Shown one piece after another: positions 42,137 through 51,470 of a stretch of 64,000 nt of DNA. The DNA comes from an uncultured Campylobacter sp. (lineage in GTDB: Bacteria; Campylobacterota; Campylobacteria; Campylobacterales; Campylobacteraceae). Each line of letters opens with the position of its first letter. Positions within the stretch are counted from its first letter, which is position 1. The stretch lies in NCBI RefSeq assembly GCF_937959485.1, contig NZ_CALGPY010000005.1:372001-436000 (forward strand). The letters are read 5' to 3'. The notes under the pieces were generated by a model. It was not told the origin of the DNA, did not search any database, and saw only the letters and a program-made list of their open reading frames with translations. The position numbers were made by a program, and so were the translations under genes.

Positions 42137-42715
42137 TTAGCTTTGGCACAAAATTTCTACGATCACCTGCGGTAATAGCTCATGTTCGATCTCGTGGATT
42201 TTGGCCTCGTAAGCCTCAAAGCTCATTCCTGCGCTCTTTTCAAACGCGCGCTGAGCGATGATCGCACCGCCGTCAAGCTCCTCGCTAACCCAGTGCACGC
42301 TCACGCCGCCCACCTTCATATCGCTCTCAAAGCTCTGCTCTATCGCGTGCGCGCCCTTAAAGAGCGGCAGCAGCGATGGGTGCAAATTTATCGCGCGAAT
42401 CTGCCCCGTAAAAACGGGCGTGAGAATGCGCATAAAGCCCGCAAGCACCGTAAGTTCCGCGCCGCTTTTTTCGATCTTGCGCACGAGGGCGGCGTCGAAT
42501 TCCTCACGGCTAGCGAAGTCTTTGTAATTTAGGATCACGCTTTGAAGCCCGAATTTCGCGGCCTTTGCTATGCCTCCCGCGTCCGCTTTGTTGCTTAGCG
42601 TTAGCACGACCTCGATCTTAGTTTCGCCAAAAACCTTGCCGTGTAGCTTCTGCAGGATCGCCTCCAAATTTGAGCCGCTACCGCTAAAAAGCACGGCGAG
42701 CTTTTTCACAACCAT
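42137..42715 (-). CDS. purN: Phosphoribosylglycinamide formyltransferase
   Basis: Third step of purine synthesis, using 10-formyl-THF. Motifs: LFSGSGSNLEAI (phosphate site), INLHPSLLPLFKGAHA (catalytic Asn and His), GVSVHWVSEELDGGAII (Asp). Length 192 residues. GAGGTAAA precedes the ATG, which lies inside the end of nnrDE (10-bp overlap). Last gene of the tig operon. Confidence 0.96.
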   Translation of the reverse strand: MVVKKLAVLFSGSGSNLEAILQKLHGKVFGETKIEVVLTLSNKADAGGIAKAAKFGLQSVILNYKDFASREEFDAALVRKIEKSGAELTVLAGFMRILTPVFTGQIRAINLHPSLLPLFKGAHAIEQSFESDMKVGGVSVHWVSEELDGGAIIAQRAFEKSAGMSFEAYEAKIHEIEHELLPQVIVEILCQS

Positions 42716-44352
42716 TTTACCTCCTCGATGAGATCGAGCGGATTTAGTGCGTAGGAGTTTTTGGCGAAGGCTCGCGCGGCGAGTGCGTGGGCTAGGACGC
42801 CGCAGATTGAGGCTTGCAGAGGCGAGTAGTCTTGCGCGAGCAGCCCGCCGATGAGCCCTGCGAGTACGTCGCCGCTGCCGCCTTTTGCGAGCGCGGCGCT
42901 TCCCTTGTCGCAGACATAAATGACGCCAGCTTGCGCGATGAGCGTGTTTGCGCCCTTTAACACGAGTACGCCGCTAAATTTCTCGCTCCATGCCCGCGCA
43001 AGCTCGAAGCGCCGCTCTTGCAGCTCGCTCACGCTAAGATCTGCGATGCCCGCGATCTTTAAAAGCGAGCAGAACTCCTTCGGATGGGGCGTTATGATTA
43101 AATTTGAATTGGCGTTTAGCAGGCTTAAAATTTCGCTCTCGTAGCACAGATCGGCGTCGATGACGCAGCTTTTGCCCCGCAGCGCGGCAAGATCGATCTT
43201 CCGCTCCCCCAGCCCGCAGCCGCAGACTACGACCCGCGCGGCATCAAATGAGCTTTTTTGCATCAAAATCGGGCTTAAATTTAATGGCCCCTCACTAACG
43301 ACGCTAACGAGCCCGCTGCCGATCGCGTGAGCCGCTAGGGCCGCCATCTGTGCCGCTCCGCTCATCTGTCCGCTTACGACGTAGGTGTGCCCGAAGTCGC
43401 CCTTGTTGGTGTTTTGTTTCGTGCGCAGCGGCAGCTTCAGATCGCTTTTTTGAAGCAGAAAATATTCGCTCTCCTTTTCAAAATTTGAGCGCGAAATTCC
43501 AAGATTTGCGACCTTGATCCGCCCTGCGCAATCCTTTGCCGCATCCGAAAATAGCGCGAGCTTCAGCGCTCCCATCGCGATCGTCAGATCCGCGCAAAAT
43601 GCACCGCCTAAAATGCGCCCGCTCTTATCAATGCCGCTTGGGATATCGACTGCGATTTTTAGGGATTTCGTGCCGTTTGCGAGAGATAAAATTTCACAAA
43701 TTTCAGAGCTTAAGGCTTTGTTTAAACCGCTGCCGAAAATCCCGTCGATTATGCAATCTGCGTTTGTAATCTCATCGTGCAGGACGCTCGGCTCGCCGCA
43801 TTCGCTGCCTAGATTGCTGCATTCGTCGCCGCGCGCCGCGATCTCAAATTTGGCGCTCGTAAATTTCGCGCTTAATTTATCGCCGTCACAAGAAATGTCC
43901 GTGCCGCTTAGGCTTTCGCGCTCTTCCCGCGGCTCGCTCGCGCCAGTGCCTTTTAAAGAGGAGCCGCCTACGCTTTCATGCGCGCAAGCATCCTTGCTAG
44001 ACGCGCTGCCTACATGCTTGCAATCGTCTTTTGCGCTTGCGATATCGATAAGCCTAACGCCCGCAGCCCGCGCCGCATCAGTTTGGAATTTACTCTCCGC
44101 GCTTCTGTTTTGAAGCACGCAAAGCGCGGTGCAGCTAAAATCGCCGCTTAGCTTTCGCAGTGCCGCCATCGCGTCCGCACCGTTGTTTCCGCCGCCGCAA
44201 AGCGCCAAAATGCGCGAACCCTTTTTGAGCCGCTTTCTGATCTCGCGCTCGATCCTGCCTGCGGCGTTTTCCATTAAAATTTGCTCACTCAGTCCAAATT
44301 TTGCACTCGCTCGCGCGTCGAGCTCCTCGGTGCTAAAGAAAATTTTTTTCAA
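42706..44352 (-). CDS. nnrD: Bifunctional NAD(P)HX epimerase / ADP-dependent NAD(P)HX dehydratase
   Basis: Repairs hydrated NAD(P)H. The N-terminal epimerase (YjeF_N) has LCGGGNNGADAMAAL. The C-terminal dehydratase has the ADP/ATP site LAKGGSGDVLAGLIGG and HTYVVSGQMSGAAQMAALAA. Within the epimerase part about residues 105-190 are a Ser/Asp/Gly/Cys low-complexity insert that splits the domain; the DAIIDGIFGSGLNK-type strand (here NADCIIDGIFGSGLNK) follows. Starts with TTG overlapping the ComM stop; GGAG upstream. Confidence 0.93.
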   Translation of the reverse strand: MKKIFFSTEELDARASAKFGLSEQILMENAAGRIEREIRKRLKKGSRILALCGGGNNGADAMAALRKLSGDFSCTALCVLQNRSAESKFQTDAARAAGVRLIDIASAKDDCKHVGSASSKDACAHESVGGSSLKGTGASEPREERESLSGTDISCDGDKLSAKFTSAKFEIAARGDECSNLGSECGEPSVLHDEITNADCIIDGIFGSGLNKALSSEICEILSLANGTKSLKIAVDIPSGIDKSGRILGGAFCADLTIAMGALKLALFSDAAKDCAGRIKVANLGISRSNFEKESEYFLLQKSDLKLPLRTKQNTNKGDFGHTYVVSGQMSGAAQMAALAAHAIGSGLVSVVSEGPLNLSPILMQKSSFDAARVVVCGCGLGERKIDLAALRGKSCVIDADLCYESEILSLLNANSNLIITPHPKEFCSLLKIAGIADLSVSELQERRFELARAWSEKFSGVLVLKGANTLIAQAGVIYVCDKGSAALAKGGSGDVLAGLIGGLLAQDYSPLQASICGVLAHALAARAFAKNSYALNPLDLIEEVKWL

Positions 44353-45866
44353 ATTTCGCTCCTTATGCGAAAGCTAAGAGCCTCCAAAATATGCGCCTTG
44401 ACGATGATTTCGGCGCCTGCTAGATCGGCGATGGTGCGCGCGAGCTTTAGCGTCTTATTCACACCGCGCTGCGAAAGGTCGTAGCGGGTGATCGCCGTTT
44501 GCAAAACCTCCCGCGCAGCGCTTTCGCAGATACAAAATTTTTCAGTTTCCTCGTCGCGCAGCTTTGCGTTTAGCTCGCTCTGTCCGCGAGCCTTTTGCGC
44601 GCGAAACGCCTGCAGCACCGCATCTGCCATCTCCTCGCTGCAAACGTCGCTTCTGTCGTCCGCGCCGGTCTCGTCCATCGCGACGTATATGTCGATGCGA
44701 TCGAGCAGGGGCGCAGAGATCGTGTTTTTGTAGCGCCTGATGTCATTTAGCGAGCAGGTGCAGGTGAGGTTTTTGGAGAATAGATTTCCGCACGGGCAGG
44801 GGTTTTGCGCCGCGACGAAGATAAATTTCGTCTGGTATTCGACCTTGGAATTTACGCGCGAAATCAAAATTCTATTATCCTCCAGCGGCTCGCGCAGGCT
44901 TTCTAAAATTTGCTTGCCGAAGTGCGGCAGCTCGTCGAAAAACAGCTCGCCGCCGTTTGCAAGCGCGACCTCGCCGATCTTTGCGCCGCTACTGCCGCCG
45001 CCGAAAATTGAGCTGCGCGTGCTGGTGTGGTGCGGTGAGCGGAAGGGGCGCAGCGCGCTAAAATCGACGTCTTTGTTATTTAGCGACTCGTAGGCGCACG
45101 AGAGTAGCACTTCGCCCAGGCTCTGCGGCGGCAGAATTCTGGCTATCCGCTTGGCGCACATGCTTTTGCCGCAGCCGGGACTGCCCTCAAAGAGGATATT
45201 GTGCATGCCGCACGCAGCGATCAGGCTTGCGCGCTTGGCGCGCTTCTGTCCTTTGACGTCTTTAAAATCGAGCGAAAAATCGCGGTTGGGGACGTAAGCT
45301 TGCCCGTCAATCTCCACTACGTTTTTAAAAAGCGGATGGGTTTCTCGCATGAGTCTGCTTGCGGCGAATTCCTCGTCTAAAAAAAATCTGACCGCGTCGC
45401 TTAGGCTACCCACGGCATAAACGTCGTAGTTTGGGATCGTGCAGGCCTTTAGCGCAATACTTTGCGGTACCAAAATTTTAGCGCGTCTCACCTTCGTGCT
45501 TAAAAAAAGCAGAATCGAAAAGAGGCTCGCCGTGCTCTTTAGGCTGCCGTCTAAACCGAGCTCGCCGAAGACGAAGAAATCGCCGTCGATGCGCTCTTTT
45601 TGCAGCGCGATGAGAAGCGCGATCGCAAGATCGAAGTGCGAGCCGTTTTTGGGCGTGTCGGAGGGGGAGAGATTTATGATGATTTTGGACGCGGGAAATT
45701 TAAAATTTAGGCTCACAAGCGCCGCTTTTACGCGACTTTCGCTCTCTTTTATCGTAGCTCCCGCAAGACCAACGATATTAAATCCCGGCAGCCCCCGCAC
45801 GAATGTCGACTCGACCTCTACGGGGATCAGAGCATCCGTGAAGGCAGCGCATTTTAGGGATTTCAT
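44349..45866 (-). CDS. YifB/ComM-family Mg-chelatase-like AAA+ ATPase
   Basis: An N-terminal Lon-like domain (AGATIKESESRVKAALVSLN, NLSPSDTPKNGSHFDLAIA) precedes an AAA+ module with Walker A FEGSPGCGKSMCAK, sensor region FRSPHHTSTRSSIFGGG, GGELFFDELPHF (Walker B), and a zinc-like CPCGNLFSKNLTCTC. ComM is a helicase promoting branch migration during natural transformation in other Proteobacteria, so its presence fits a competent organism. Length 505 residues. It overlaps def by 4 bp. Confidence 0.93.
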   Translation of the reverse strand: MKSLKCAAFTDALIPVEVESTFVRGLPGFNIVGLAGATIKESESRVKAALVSLNFKFPASKIIINLSPSDTPKNGSHFDLAIALLIALQKERIDGDFFVFGELGLDGSLKSTASLFSILLFLSTKVRRAKILVPQSIALKACTIPNYDVYAVGSLSDAVRFFLDEEFAASRLMRETHPLFKNVVEIDGQAYVPNRDFSLDFKDVKGQKRAKRASLIAACGMHNILFEGSPGCGKSMCAKRIARILPPQSLGEVLLSCAYESLNNKDVDFSALRPFRSPHHTSTRSSIFGGGSSGAKIGEVALANGGELFFDELPHFGKQILESLREPLEDNRILISRVNSKVEYQTKFIFVAAQNPCPCGNLFSKNLTCTCSLNDIRRYKNTISAPLLDRIDIYVAMDETGADDRSDVCSEEMADAVLQAFRAQKARGQSELNAKLRDEETEKFCICESAAREVLQTAITRYDLSQRGVNKTLKLARTIADLAGAEIIVKAHILEALSFRIRSEI

Positions 45867-46381
45867 TTCGATTTTTCTTTTAGGCTTTTTTTGAATTCTT
45901 TATCAAATTTTTTACGTTTATTGTATCCGATGCGCTCGATAAAAAGATGTCCGTCGAGGTGATCCATCTCGTGCTGGATACAGACGGCTAGTAGCTCGCT
46001 AGCGTCCATTTGGCGGGTATTGCCGGCGCGGTCTTGAAACTGCACCGTGATAAACTCGGCGCGTGTGACGTCCTCGTAAAAGCCCGGTACCGACAGGCAG
46101 CCCTCCTGGTAAACGACCTCGCCTTCCTTTTTTAAAATTTGCGGATTGATGATCTCGATGAGGTCCTTTTTGTCTTGGATTTTTTCCTCATTAGCTAAAT
46201 TTATAATCAAAGCGCGCACGGGCTTGCCTACCTGGATGGCGGCAAGGCCTATGCCGTTTTTTGCGATCATCGTCTCATACATATCGTCCAAAAGCTTTCC
46301 CAGCGCCGCGTCGAATTTAACGACCTCGGTCGATCTTTGATAAAGCTTTTTATTCGGATAGGTAAGGACGTCCAGGATCAT
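45863..46381 (-). CDS. def: Peptide deformylase
   Basis: Removes the formyl group from nascent N-terminal Met. The three motifs are present: GIGLAAIQVG, EGCLSVPGF and QHEMDHLDG (metal Cys and two His, catalytic Glu). Length 172 residues. Starts directly after the clpP stop. C. jejuni has the same tig-clpP-def order. Confidence 0.97.
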   Translation of the reverse strand: MILDVLTYPNKKLYQRSTEVVKFDAALGKLLDDMYETMIAKNGIGLAAIQVGKPVRALIINLANEEKIQDKKDLIEIINPQILKKEGEVVYQEGCLSVPGFYEDVTRAEFITVQFQDRAGNTRQMDASELLAVCIQHEMDHLDGHLFIERIGYNKRKKFDKEFKKSLKEKSK

Positions 46382-46966
46382 CTATTTAAAGCTCTTTTGA
46401 AGTACTTGATCGATCAAGCCGTATTGCACGGCATCCTCGGCGCTCATGAAAAAGTCGCGATCGGTGTCCTTTTCGACCTGTGCGAGATCTTTGCCGGAAT
46501 TTTGCGAAAGGATGTTATTTAAAATTTCTTTCATTCGTAAAATTTCTTTGGCTTGGATCTCGATGTCGGTAGCCTGACCCTGCGCGCCGCCGAGTGGCTG
46601 GTGGATCATTATACGCGAGTTTGGAAGCGCGTAGCGTTTGCCTTTGGCTCCGCAGCTTAGCAAAAACGCCCCCATCGACGCTGCTTGCCCGATACAGATC
46701 GTGCTTACGTCGGGTTTGATGTAATTCATCGTGTCATAAATGCTAAATCCGCTCGTAACTACGCCGCCCGGGGAATTGATGTATAGATAGATATCCTTAT
46801 CCGGATCCTCCGCCTCCAAAAACAGAAGCTGCGCGACGATCGAGCTTGCCACTGCGTCGTCGATCTCGCCGCTAAGCATTACGATACGATCTTTTAGCAG
46901 CCTCGAGTAGATGTCGTAGCTGCGCTCTCCGCGACTAGTTTGTTCGATAACGTAAGGAATCACCAT
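46382..46966 (-). CDS. clpP: ATP-dependent Clp protease proteolytic subunit
   Basis: Serine protease barrel used with ClpA/ClpX. The catalytic Ser lies in GQAASMGAFLLS, His in MIHQPLGGAQGQATDIEI and Asp in EKDTDRDFF. Length 194 residues. Starts one base after the trigger-factor stop region, co-transcribed with tig and def. Confidence 0.98.
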   Translation of the reverse strand: MVIPYVIEQTSRGERSYDIYSRLLKDRIVMLSGEIDDAVASSIVAQLLFLEAEDPDKDIYLYINSPGGVVTSGFSIYDTMNYIKPDVSTICIGQAASMGAFLLSCGAKGKRYALPNSRIMIHQPLGGAQGQATDIEIQAKEILRMKEILNNILSQNSGKDLAQVEKDTDRDFFMSAEDAVQYGLIDQVLQKSFK

Positions 46967-48280
46967 CTATTCGCCCTTCTCTTCTTTTTTGCCCTGCTTT
47001 GAGAAAATATCGTTAAATAGCTTCTCCTCGATAAGTGCCATTTTGACGGCTGGTAGCATGCCGTTGTTGCGGTATCTATTTAGATGCTCCTTCGGATCGG
47101 CGCCGTAGGTGTAGGCCTCCATATAGACCGCTTGGACGAGCTCCTGATCGCTCACATCGATATTGCGTTTTTTGGCTAGCTCGTCGATTAGGAATGTCAG
47201 TTTGACGCTGTTTTCGGCAGCCTTTCTAAACTCTTCGCGCTTTTTATCCAGGGCGTCTTTGTTGTTTTTAAATTCCTCGATCTGCTCTTTTGAAAAGCCG
47301 CTCCAGGCGTTGTTAAACTGCAAATTAATCTCCTGCTCGATGATCGCTTTTGGAAGCGCGAAGTTAAATTTCTCGGCGAGCGCGTCGGCAAATTTAGGCT
47401 TTAGATCCTCGTTTATAAGCTTTTGAAGCTTATCGTTTTTGATGCGCTCTTTGATGCGCGCTTCAAATTTCTCCTTGCTCGGCTCTTTCTCGCCCGGAAG
47501 CGCTTGCTTTAACTCCTCCTCGCCGAGCTCTTTGGCAGGTTTTTTAGCCTGAATTTCGTGAAGCTTGACTTTAAAGATCGCGTCCTTGCCGGCTAAGCTT
47601 TTCGCGCCGTAATCTTGCGGAAATTTAACCGCTACGTCGCGTTCCTCACCCACTCTAAGTCCGATCATACCGTCCTCAAAGCCCGGGATAAATTGATTTG
47701 AGCCGATCTGAAGGACGTAATCCTCGGCCTTGCCGCCGTCGAATGGCTTGCCGTCCACGAAGCCTTCGAAGTCGAATTTCGCAAAATCGTCTTTGGCTAG
47801 AATTTTTTTGTTGGTCTTAGAAAGCGGAGCGATCATCTGCAAAAATTCCGCTACTTTTTCGTCAATCTCTTTTTGAGTAACGCGCGGGCTGCTAAACTTA
47901 GGAATTAGCTCCTCGTACCCCTCGACGCTAACCTCGGGCCTGAAAGAAATTTCGATCTCGACATCGATGTCGCCTTCTTTTTCGTCAAATTTAGAAAAAA
48001 TCGGCTCAGATAAAATTTCCTCCTGCTTTTTCTTTAAAATTTTAAGAGACTGATCGATCATATCTTTAAGAAGCTCCTGCTTTGCGTCGCCCTCAAGCTG
48101 CTTGCCGTATCGCTTCAAAACCACCGCGGTAGGCACTTTGCCCTGTCTAAATCCGTCGATTCTTAGCTGCTTGGAGGCCTTTTTGGCTAGCTCTTCTACT
48201 TTTGCTGTGATCTGCTTTGCTTCGATCTTGCTCGCAGCTACCGCATTTGCGGCGTCTTTCATTTTTGCTTTTACTTCCAT
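46967..48280 (-). CDS. tig: Trigger factor (ribosome-associated chaperone/PPIase)
   Basis: The N-terminal ribosome-binding domain includes IDGFRQGKVPTAVV. The FKBP-type PPIase domain holds FDFEGFVDGKPFDGGKAEDY and GFEDGMIGLRVGEERDVAV. The C-terminal helical chaperone domain extends to residue 437. AAAGGAATTTT precedes the ATG. It heads the operon tig-clpP-def-comM-nnrD-purN. Confidence 0.97.
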   Translation of the reverse strand: MEVKAKMKDAANAVAASKIEAKQITAKVEELAKKASKQLRIDGFRQGKVPTAVVLKRYGKQLEGDAKQELLKDMIDQSLKILKKKQEEILSEPIFSKFDEKEGDIDVEIEISFRPEVSVEGYEELIPKFSSPRVTQKEIDEKVAEFLQMIAPLSKTNKKILAKDDFAKFDFEGFVDGKPFDGGKAEDYVLQIGSNQFIPGFEDGMIGLRVGEERDVAVKFPQDYGAKSLAGKDAIFKVKLHEIQAKKPAKELGEEELKQALPGEKEPSKEKFEARIKERIKNDKLQKLINEDLKPKFADALAEKFNFALPKAIIEQEINLQFNNAWSGFSKEQIEEFKNNKDALDKKREEFRKAAENSVKLTFLIDELAKKRNIDVSDQELVQAVYMEAYTYGADPKEHLNRYRNNGMLPAVKMALIEEKLFNDIFSKQGKKEEKGE

Positions 48281-48313
48281 AAAATTCCTTTAGAAAATTT
48301 AAAAATAGCTCGT

Positions 48314-48319
48314 AATATA
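48314..48319 (-). promoter_or_regulatory. -10 element for the tig operon
   Basis: On minus, TTTTTTGATATATTACG has TATATT preceded by a T-rich -16 region with TG-like context, typical of campylobacter sigma-70 promoters, 34 bp before the tig ATG. Confidence 0.5.
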
Positions 48320-48405
48320 TCAAAAAATTTCTTATTTAAAGTATAAATTCCTAAAATTTGCCGAGCCTAAGCGGCTCGCAGCTTTTAAATTTTAAAATTT
48401 TTAAG

Positions 48406-48432
48406 AGCCCGCCTTGAAATTTAAAGCGGGCT
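48406..48432 (-). terminator. Hairpin terminator of the TonB-dependent receptor gene
   Basis: AGCCCGC (48406-48412) and GCGGGCT (48426-48432) form a 7-bp stem with a 13-base loop carrying AAATTT. On minus it is followed by CTTAAAAATTTTAAAA, and it lies a few bases after the receptor stop. Confidence 0.6.
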
Positions 48433-48436
48433 GAGG

Positions 48437-50587
48437 CTAAAATTTTACCGATACGTTAAACATAAACTGCCGCGCGTAGCCCATCTGAATAGGTATCACG
48501 CTCGTAGTCGTGCCGGTTGAGGATGAGGTATAGTATTTTTTGTCGGTCAAATTTTTGACGTTGAACGAAAAATTCGTATCATAGCCCGAAATTTTAGTAT
48601 CGTAACTCACGAAGGCGTCATAAACTACGGCGTGAGGCAGCTTAAATGCCGTTCCTGAGGGCACGCTCGGTAGGTTCGTGCGCATATAGTAGGTGTACCA
48701 CGAGCCGAAGTATCGCGCGCCGCCGCCAAGCCTAAGCCCCTTTGCGCCTAGATGCGCAAAATCGTAGTTGGCAAATAGGCTTGCTTGGTGCTTCGGCGTC
48801 GCTTCCAGCGGTTTGCCGATTAGCACCGCAAAAGCGCCGTCGTCCTCGCGTACCCTCGTTTTGGTGTATGCGTAGCTCGCCGACATGCTAAGCCCCTGCG
48901 TTACGCGCCCGTTTATATCGAGCTCAAATCCTCGCGAGCGAGCCTTGCCGATCGTCTCGCTTATATTATTTACCGTTCGTAGGATGTTTCTTTTATCGAT
49001 ATTAAACACCGCCGCGCCCGCAGTGACGCGATCGTTTTGAAATTTAGTGCCGAGCTCCACGGATTTGCCTTCCTCCGGCTTTAGATCGCCGCCTATCGCC
49101 TCGCCTATGGACATCTGCGGCGTGAAGCTTTGCGCGTAGTTAGTATATACCGACCACTGCGGGCTTAACAGGTACAAAAGCCCGCCCTGATAGGTCGTAG
49201 CGGCCTTTTTCTGATCGGTGTTGTTCGGTCCTTGCCAGCTTTGTTTGGCTACTTGATCGTAAAATTCCCTACGCACGCCCAAAGAAAGTATCAGCTCGTC
49301 GGTTAAATTTATATTATCTTGCGTGTAAAGACCGATCGTTCTTAGCTTTTGATATTGTATTTTTGGCTCTCTATCGTTCGTTAGGACGGCGCCCGAAGCG
49401 GCCTGTCCGGTAAGCATATTGATGCGTCCTGCGGAGCCTTTTAGCGCGCCCGGGCGGTATCTGTAGTAGTTTTTGTAATCCGTGCCGAAAAGGACGTCGT
49501 GCTTAAGCGGACCCGTTTCAAATTTGCCGTTTAGCGTGATGCTTGCTGCGTGCGTGCGGTGTATGAAATTATCGTAGTAGTTATACGATCGCGTCGTGCC
49601 GGTAAGGCCTTGGGGCGTAAATGGATTGTTCGGACGGACGTAGCCGTATTCGTGCTTGCTGCGCGAGAAAGCGTAGGCGCCTTTTAATATCCAATCCTCG
49701 TTAAATTCCTTCTCAAAGCCGAAATCAACCGTATCGAGCTTGCTTTGTAGTTTATTTACCGGCTCGTCGAAGCGGACTTTGCCGCTGCCGTAAATTTTAC
49801 CCGTACTAGGCACCAAAAACGCGCCGCGATCCACCGGATCGGTAGAGCGGCTATGGGTGTAGCCTAAGCTTATCGAATAATCGTCTCCTTGATACGCAAG
49901 CGACGGCGCAAAGAGCGTGTTTTTTATACCGCCGAAGCTTCGCCAATAATCCTTCGCGTAGTAATCGAATATAAATCTATACGCAAAGCCGCTATCTGCG
50001 ATCGGTCCTGTAGTATCAAATCCCGCGTCCCAATAGTTGCGATTGCCCAGCCCGCCCCAAAGCTCATTTATAAACTCATACTGCGGCTTTTTGGTTACCA
50101 TGTTTATGACGCCGCCCGGTTGCTGCGCGCCGTAGAGCATGCTCGCGGGTCCTTTTAGAACCTCGACGGATTGAATAGTTTTATTGTAGTTGTGCATCAC
50201 GGCGCCCGGCACGCCGTTGCGCATAATCGAGCCGTCGCGACCCTCGCCGAAGCCGCGCTTAATGATCGCATCAAAAATATTTCCCGTCGTATTTGCATAG
50301 CTTATGCCGCTTACGTTTTGCAGCGATTCGGCTAGGGTCTCTGGCTTTTTGTCCTTTAGATGCTGCTGCGTTACGACATTTACGGTTTGCGGAATTTCTA
50401 AAATTCTCTTGGTCGTCTTGCCGATCTCGCTGCGTACGGCGCGGTAGCCGTCGTCGTTATTCGCCCATTCTACGACCTCGATATCACCTAGGTTTTCGCC
50501 CGAGGCGGAGCTTGCCGCGGCGTTTTGTTCGGCGCAAGCAAAGGAAAAAAGCGCCAAAGCCGCACCAAAACTCATCTTAAATTTCAT
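48437..50587 (-). CDS. TonB-dependent siderophore receptor (FhuA/FoxA-like)
   Basis: Outer-membrane receptor: signal peptide to about residue 25, plug domain (IPQTVNVVTQQHLKDKKPET; LKGPASMLYGAQQPGGVINM) and a C-terminal 22-strand barrel ending FMFNVSVKF with terminal Phe. Length 716 residues. The siderophore-type plug suggests ferric hydroxamate or similar cargo; this is inference. GGAGTTCGGTA precedes the ATG. No TonB/ExbB/ExbD or ABC genes are adjacent. It sits between tig and folE, which are close neighbours in C. jejuni. Confidence 0.9.
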   Translation of the reverse strand: MKFKMSFGAALALFSFACAEQNAAASSASGENLGDIEVVEWANNDDGYRAVRSEIGKTTKRILEIPQTVNVVTQQHLKDKKPETLAESLQNVSGISYANTTGNIFDAIIKRGFGEGRDGSIMRNGVPGAVMHNYNKTIQSVEVLKGPASMLYGAQQPGGVINMVTKKPQYEFINELWGGLGNRNYWDAGFDTTGPIADSGFAYRFIFDYYAKDYWRSFGGIKNTLFAPSLAYQGDDYSISLGYTHSRSTDPVDRGAFLVPSTGKIYGSGKVRFDEPVNKLQSKLDTVDFGFEKEFNEDWILKGAYAFSRSKHEYGYVRPNNPFTPQGLTGTTRSYNYYDNFIHRTHAASITLNGKFETGPLKHDVLFGTDYKNYYRYRPGALKGSAGRINMLTGQAASGAVLTNDREPKIQYQKLRTIGLYTQDNINLTDELILSLGVRREFYDQVAKQSWQGPNNTDQKKAATTYQGGLLYLLSPQWSVYTNYAQSFTPQMSIGEAIGGDLKPEEGKSVELGTKFQNDRVTAGAAVFNIDKRNILRTVNNISETIGKARSRGFELDINGRVTQGLSMSASYAYTKTRVREDDGAFAVLIGKPLEATPKHQASLFANYDFAHLGAKGLRLGGGARYFGSWYTYYMRTNLPSVPSGTAFKLPHAVVYDAFVSYDTKISGYDTNFSFNVKNLTDKKYYTSSSTGTTTSVIPIQMGYARQFMFNVSVKF

Positions 50588-50662
50588 TACCGAACTCCTT
50601 GTAGATAAAGCTTATCGAAACGGCGGATTTTAAACAAAAATTTCTTAAATTTAAATATATTA

Positions 50663-50677
50663 TCATTAACATAATGA
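50663..50677. promoter_or_regulatory. Candidate Fur-type operator upstream of the receptor gene
   Basis: TCATTA-ACA-TAATGA is a perfect 6-3-6 palindrome inside an AT-rich stretch about 75 bp upstream of the receptor start and about 100 bp from folE. It resembles half-sites of iron boxes (NAT(A/T)AT-type arrays). Binding is inferred. Confidence 0.45.
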
Positions 50678-50774
50678 GATTGATAAAATTTCGCGCGAAA
50701 TTTTAAAATTTATCAGCGTTATAAAAGGGGTTTTTGAGTAATATCGCGCATCGATCTTTAAGGAATTGCTAAAA

Positions 50775-51359
50775 ATGGACGAAAAAAGCCGAGCTAAATT
50801 TGAAAACTGCGTGTCGCAGATGCTTGAAATTTTAGGCGAGGATCCGAAGCGAGGCGGGCTCGTAAAAACGCCCGAGCGCGTAGCTAAAGCTTATGAGTTT
50901 CTAACTAGCGGCTACGAGCTGGATCCAAAAGAAATTTTAAACGACGCGCTGTTTGAGAGCAGCAACAATGAGATGGTTTTGATAAAAGATATAGAATTTT
51001 ATAGTCTCTGCGAGCACCATCTGCTGCCGATTATAGGGCGCGCGCACGTCGCGTATATCCCGAATAAAAAGGTCGTGGGGCTTAGCAAAATTCCGCGTAT
51101 GGTAAATATTTTCGCGCGCAGGCTGCAGATCCAAGAGCAGCTTACCGAGCAGATCGCAAGCGCTATCCAGGAGGTGATCCATCCGCTCGGTGTGGGCGTG
51201 GTGCTGCAGGCGCGGCACATGTGTATGGAGATGCGCGGCGTGCAAAAGATCAACTCGACCACGACTACGTCGGCACTGCGAGGGCTTTTTATCAGCCGAA
51301 ACGACACGCGCAAGGAATTTTTTGATCTAATAAATTCTCCGAAAACTTTTGGTTTTTAA
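50775..51359 (+). CDS. folE: GTP cyclohydrolase I
   Basis: First step of folate (and queuosine-type) pterin synthesis. Zinc ligands and catalytic residues are in FYSLCEHHLLPI and HMCMEMRGV; the substrate site includes VGLSKIPRMVNIFARRLQIQ. Start ATG 50775 has AAGGA ten bases upstream; a TTG at 50766 is too close to that site. Length 194 residues. In C. jejuni folE follows tig. Confidence 0.96.
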   Translation: MDEKSRAKFENCVSQMLEILGEDPKRGGLVKTPERVAKAYEFLTSGYELDPKEILNDALFESSNNEMVLIKDIEFYSLCEHHLLPIIGRAHVAYIPNKKVVGLSKIPRMVNIFARRLQIQEQLTEQIASAIQEVIHPLGVGVVLQARHMCMEMRGVQKINSTTTTSALRGLFISRNDTRKEFFDLINSPKTFGF

Positions 51360-51395
51360 AACGACAAGCGTTAAAGAAAAATTTAGCAATTATGT

Positions 51396-51401
51396 TATAT
51401 T
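51396..51401 (+). promoter_or_regulatory. -10 element for nifS
   Basis: TATATT in GCAATTATGTTATATTATCG, about 70 bp before the nifS ATG. Confidence 0.4.
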
Positions 51402-51470
51402 ATCGTGCGAAATTGATAAAAGAGCGAAATTGTCTGATTAAATTTCAGACAAATTTTAGAAAGGAATTTT

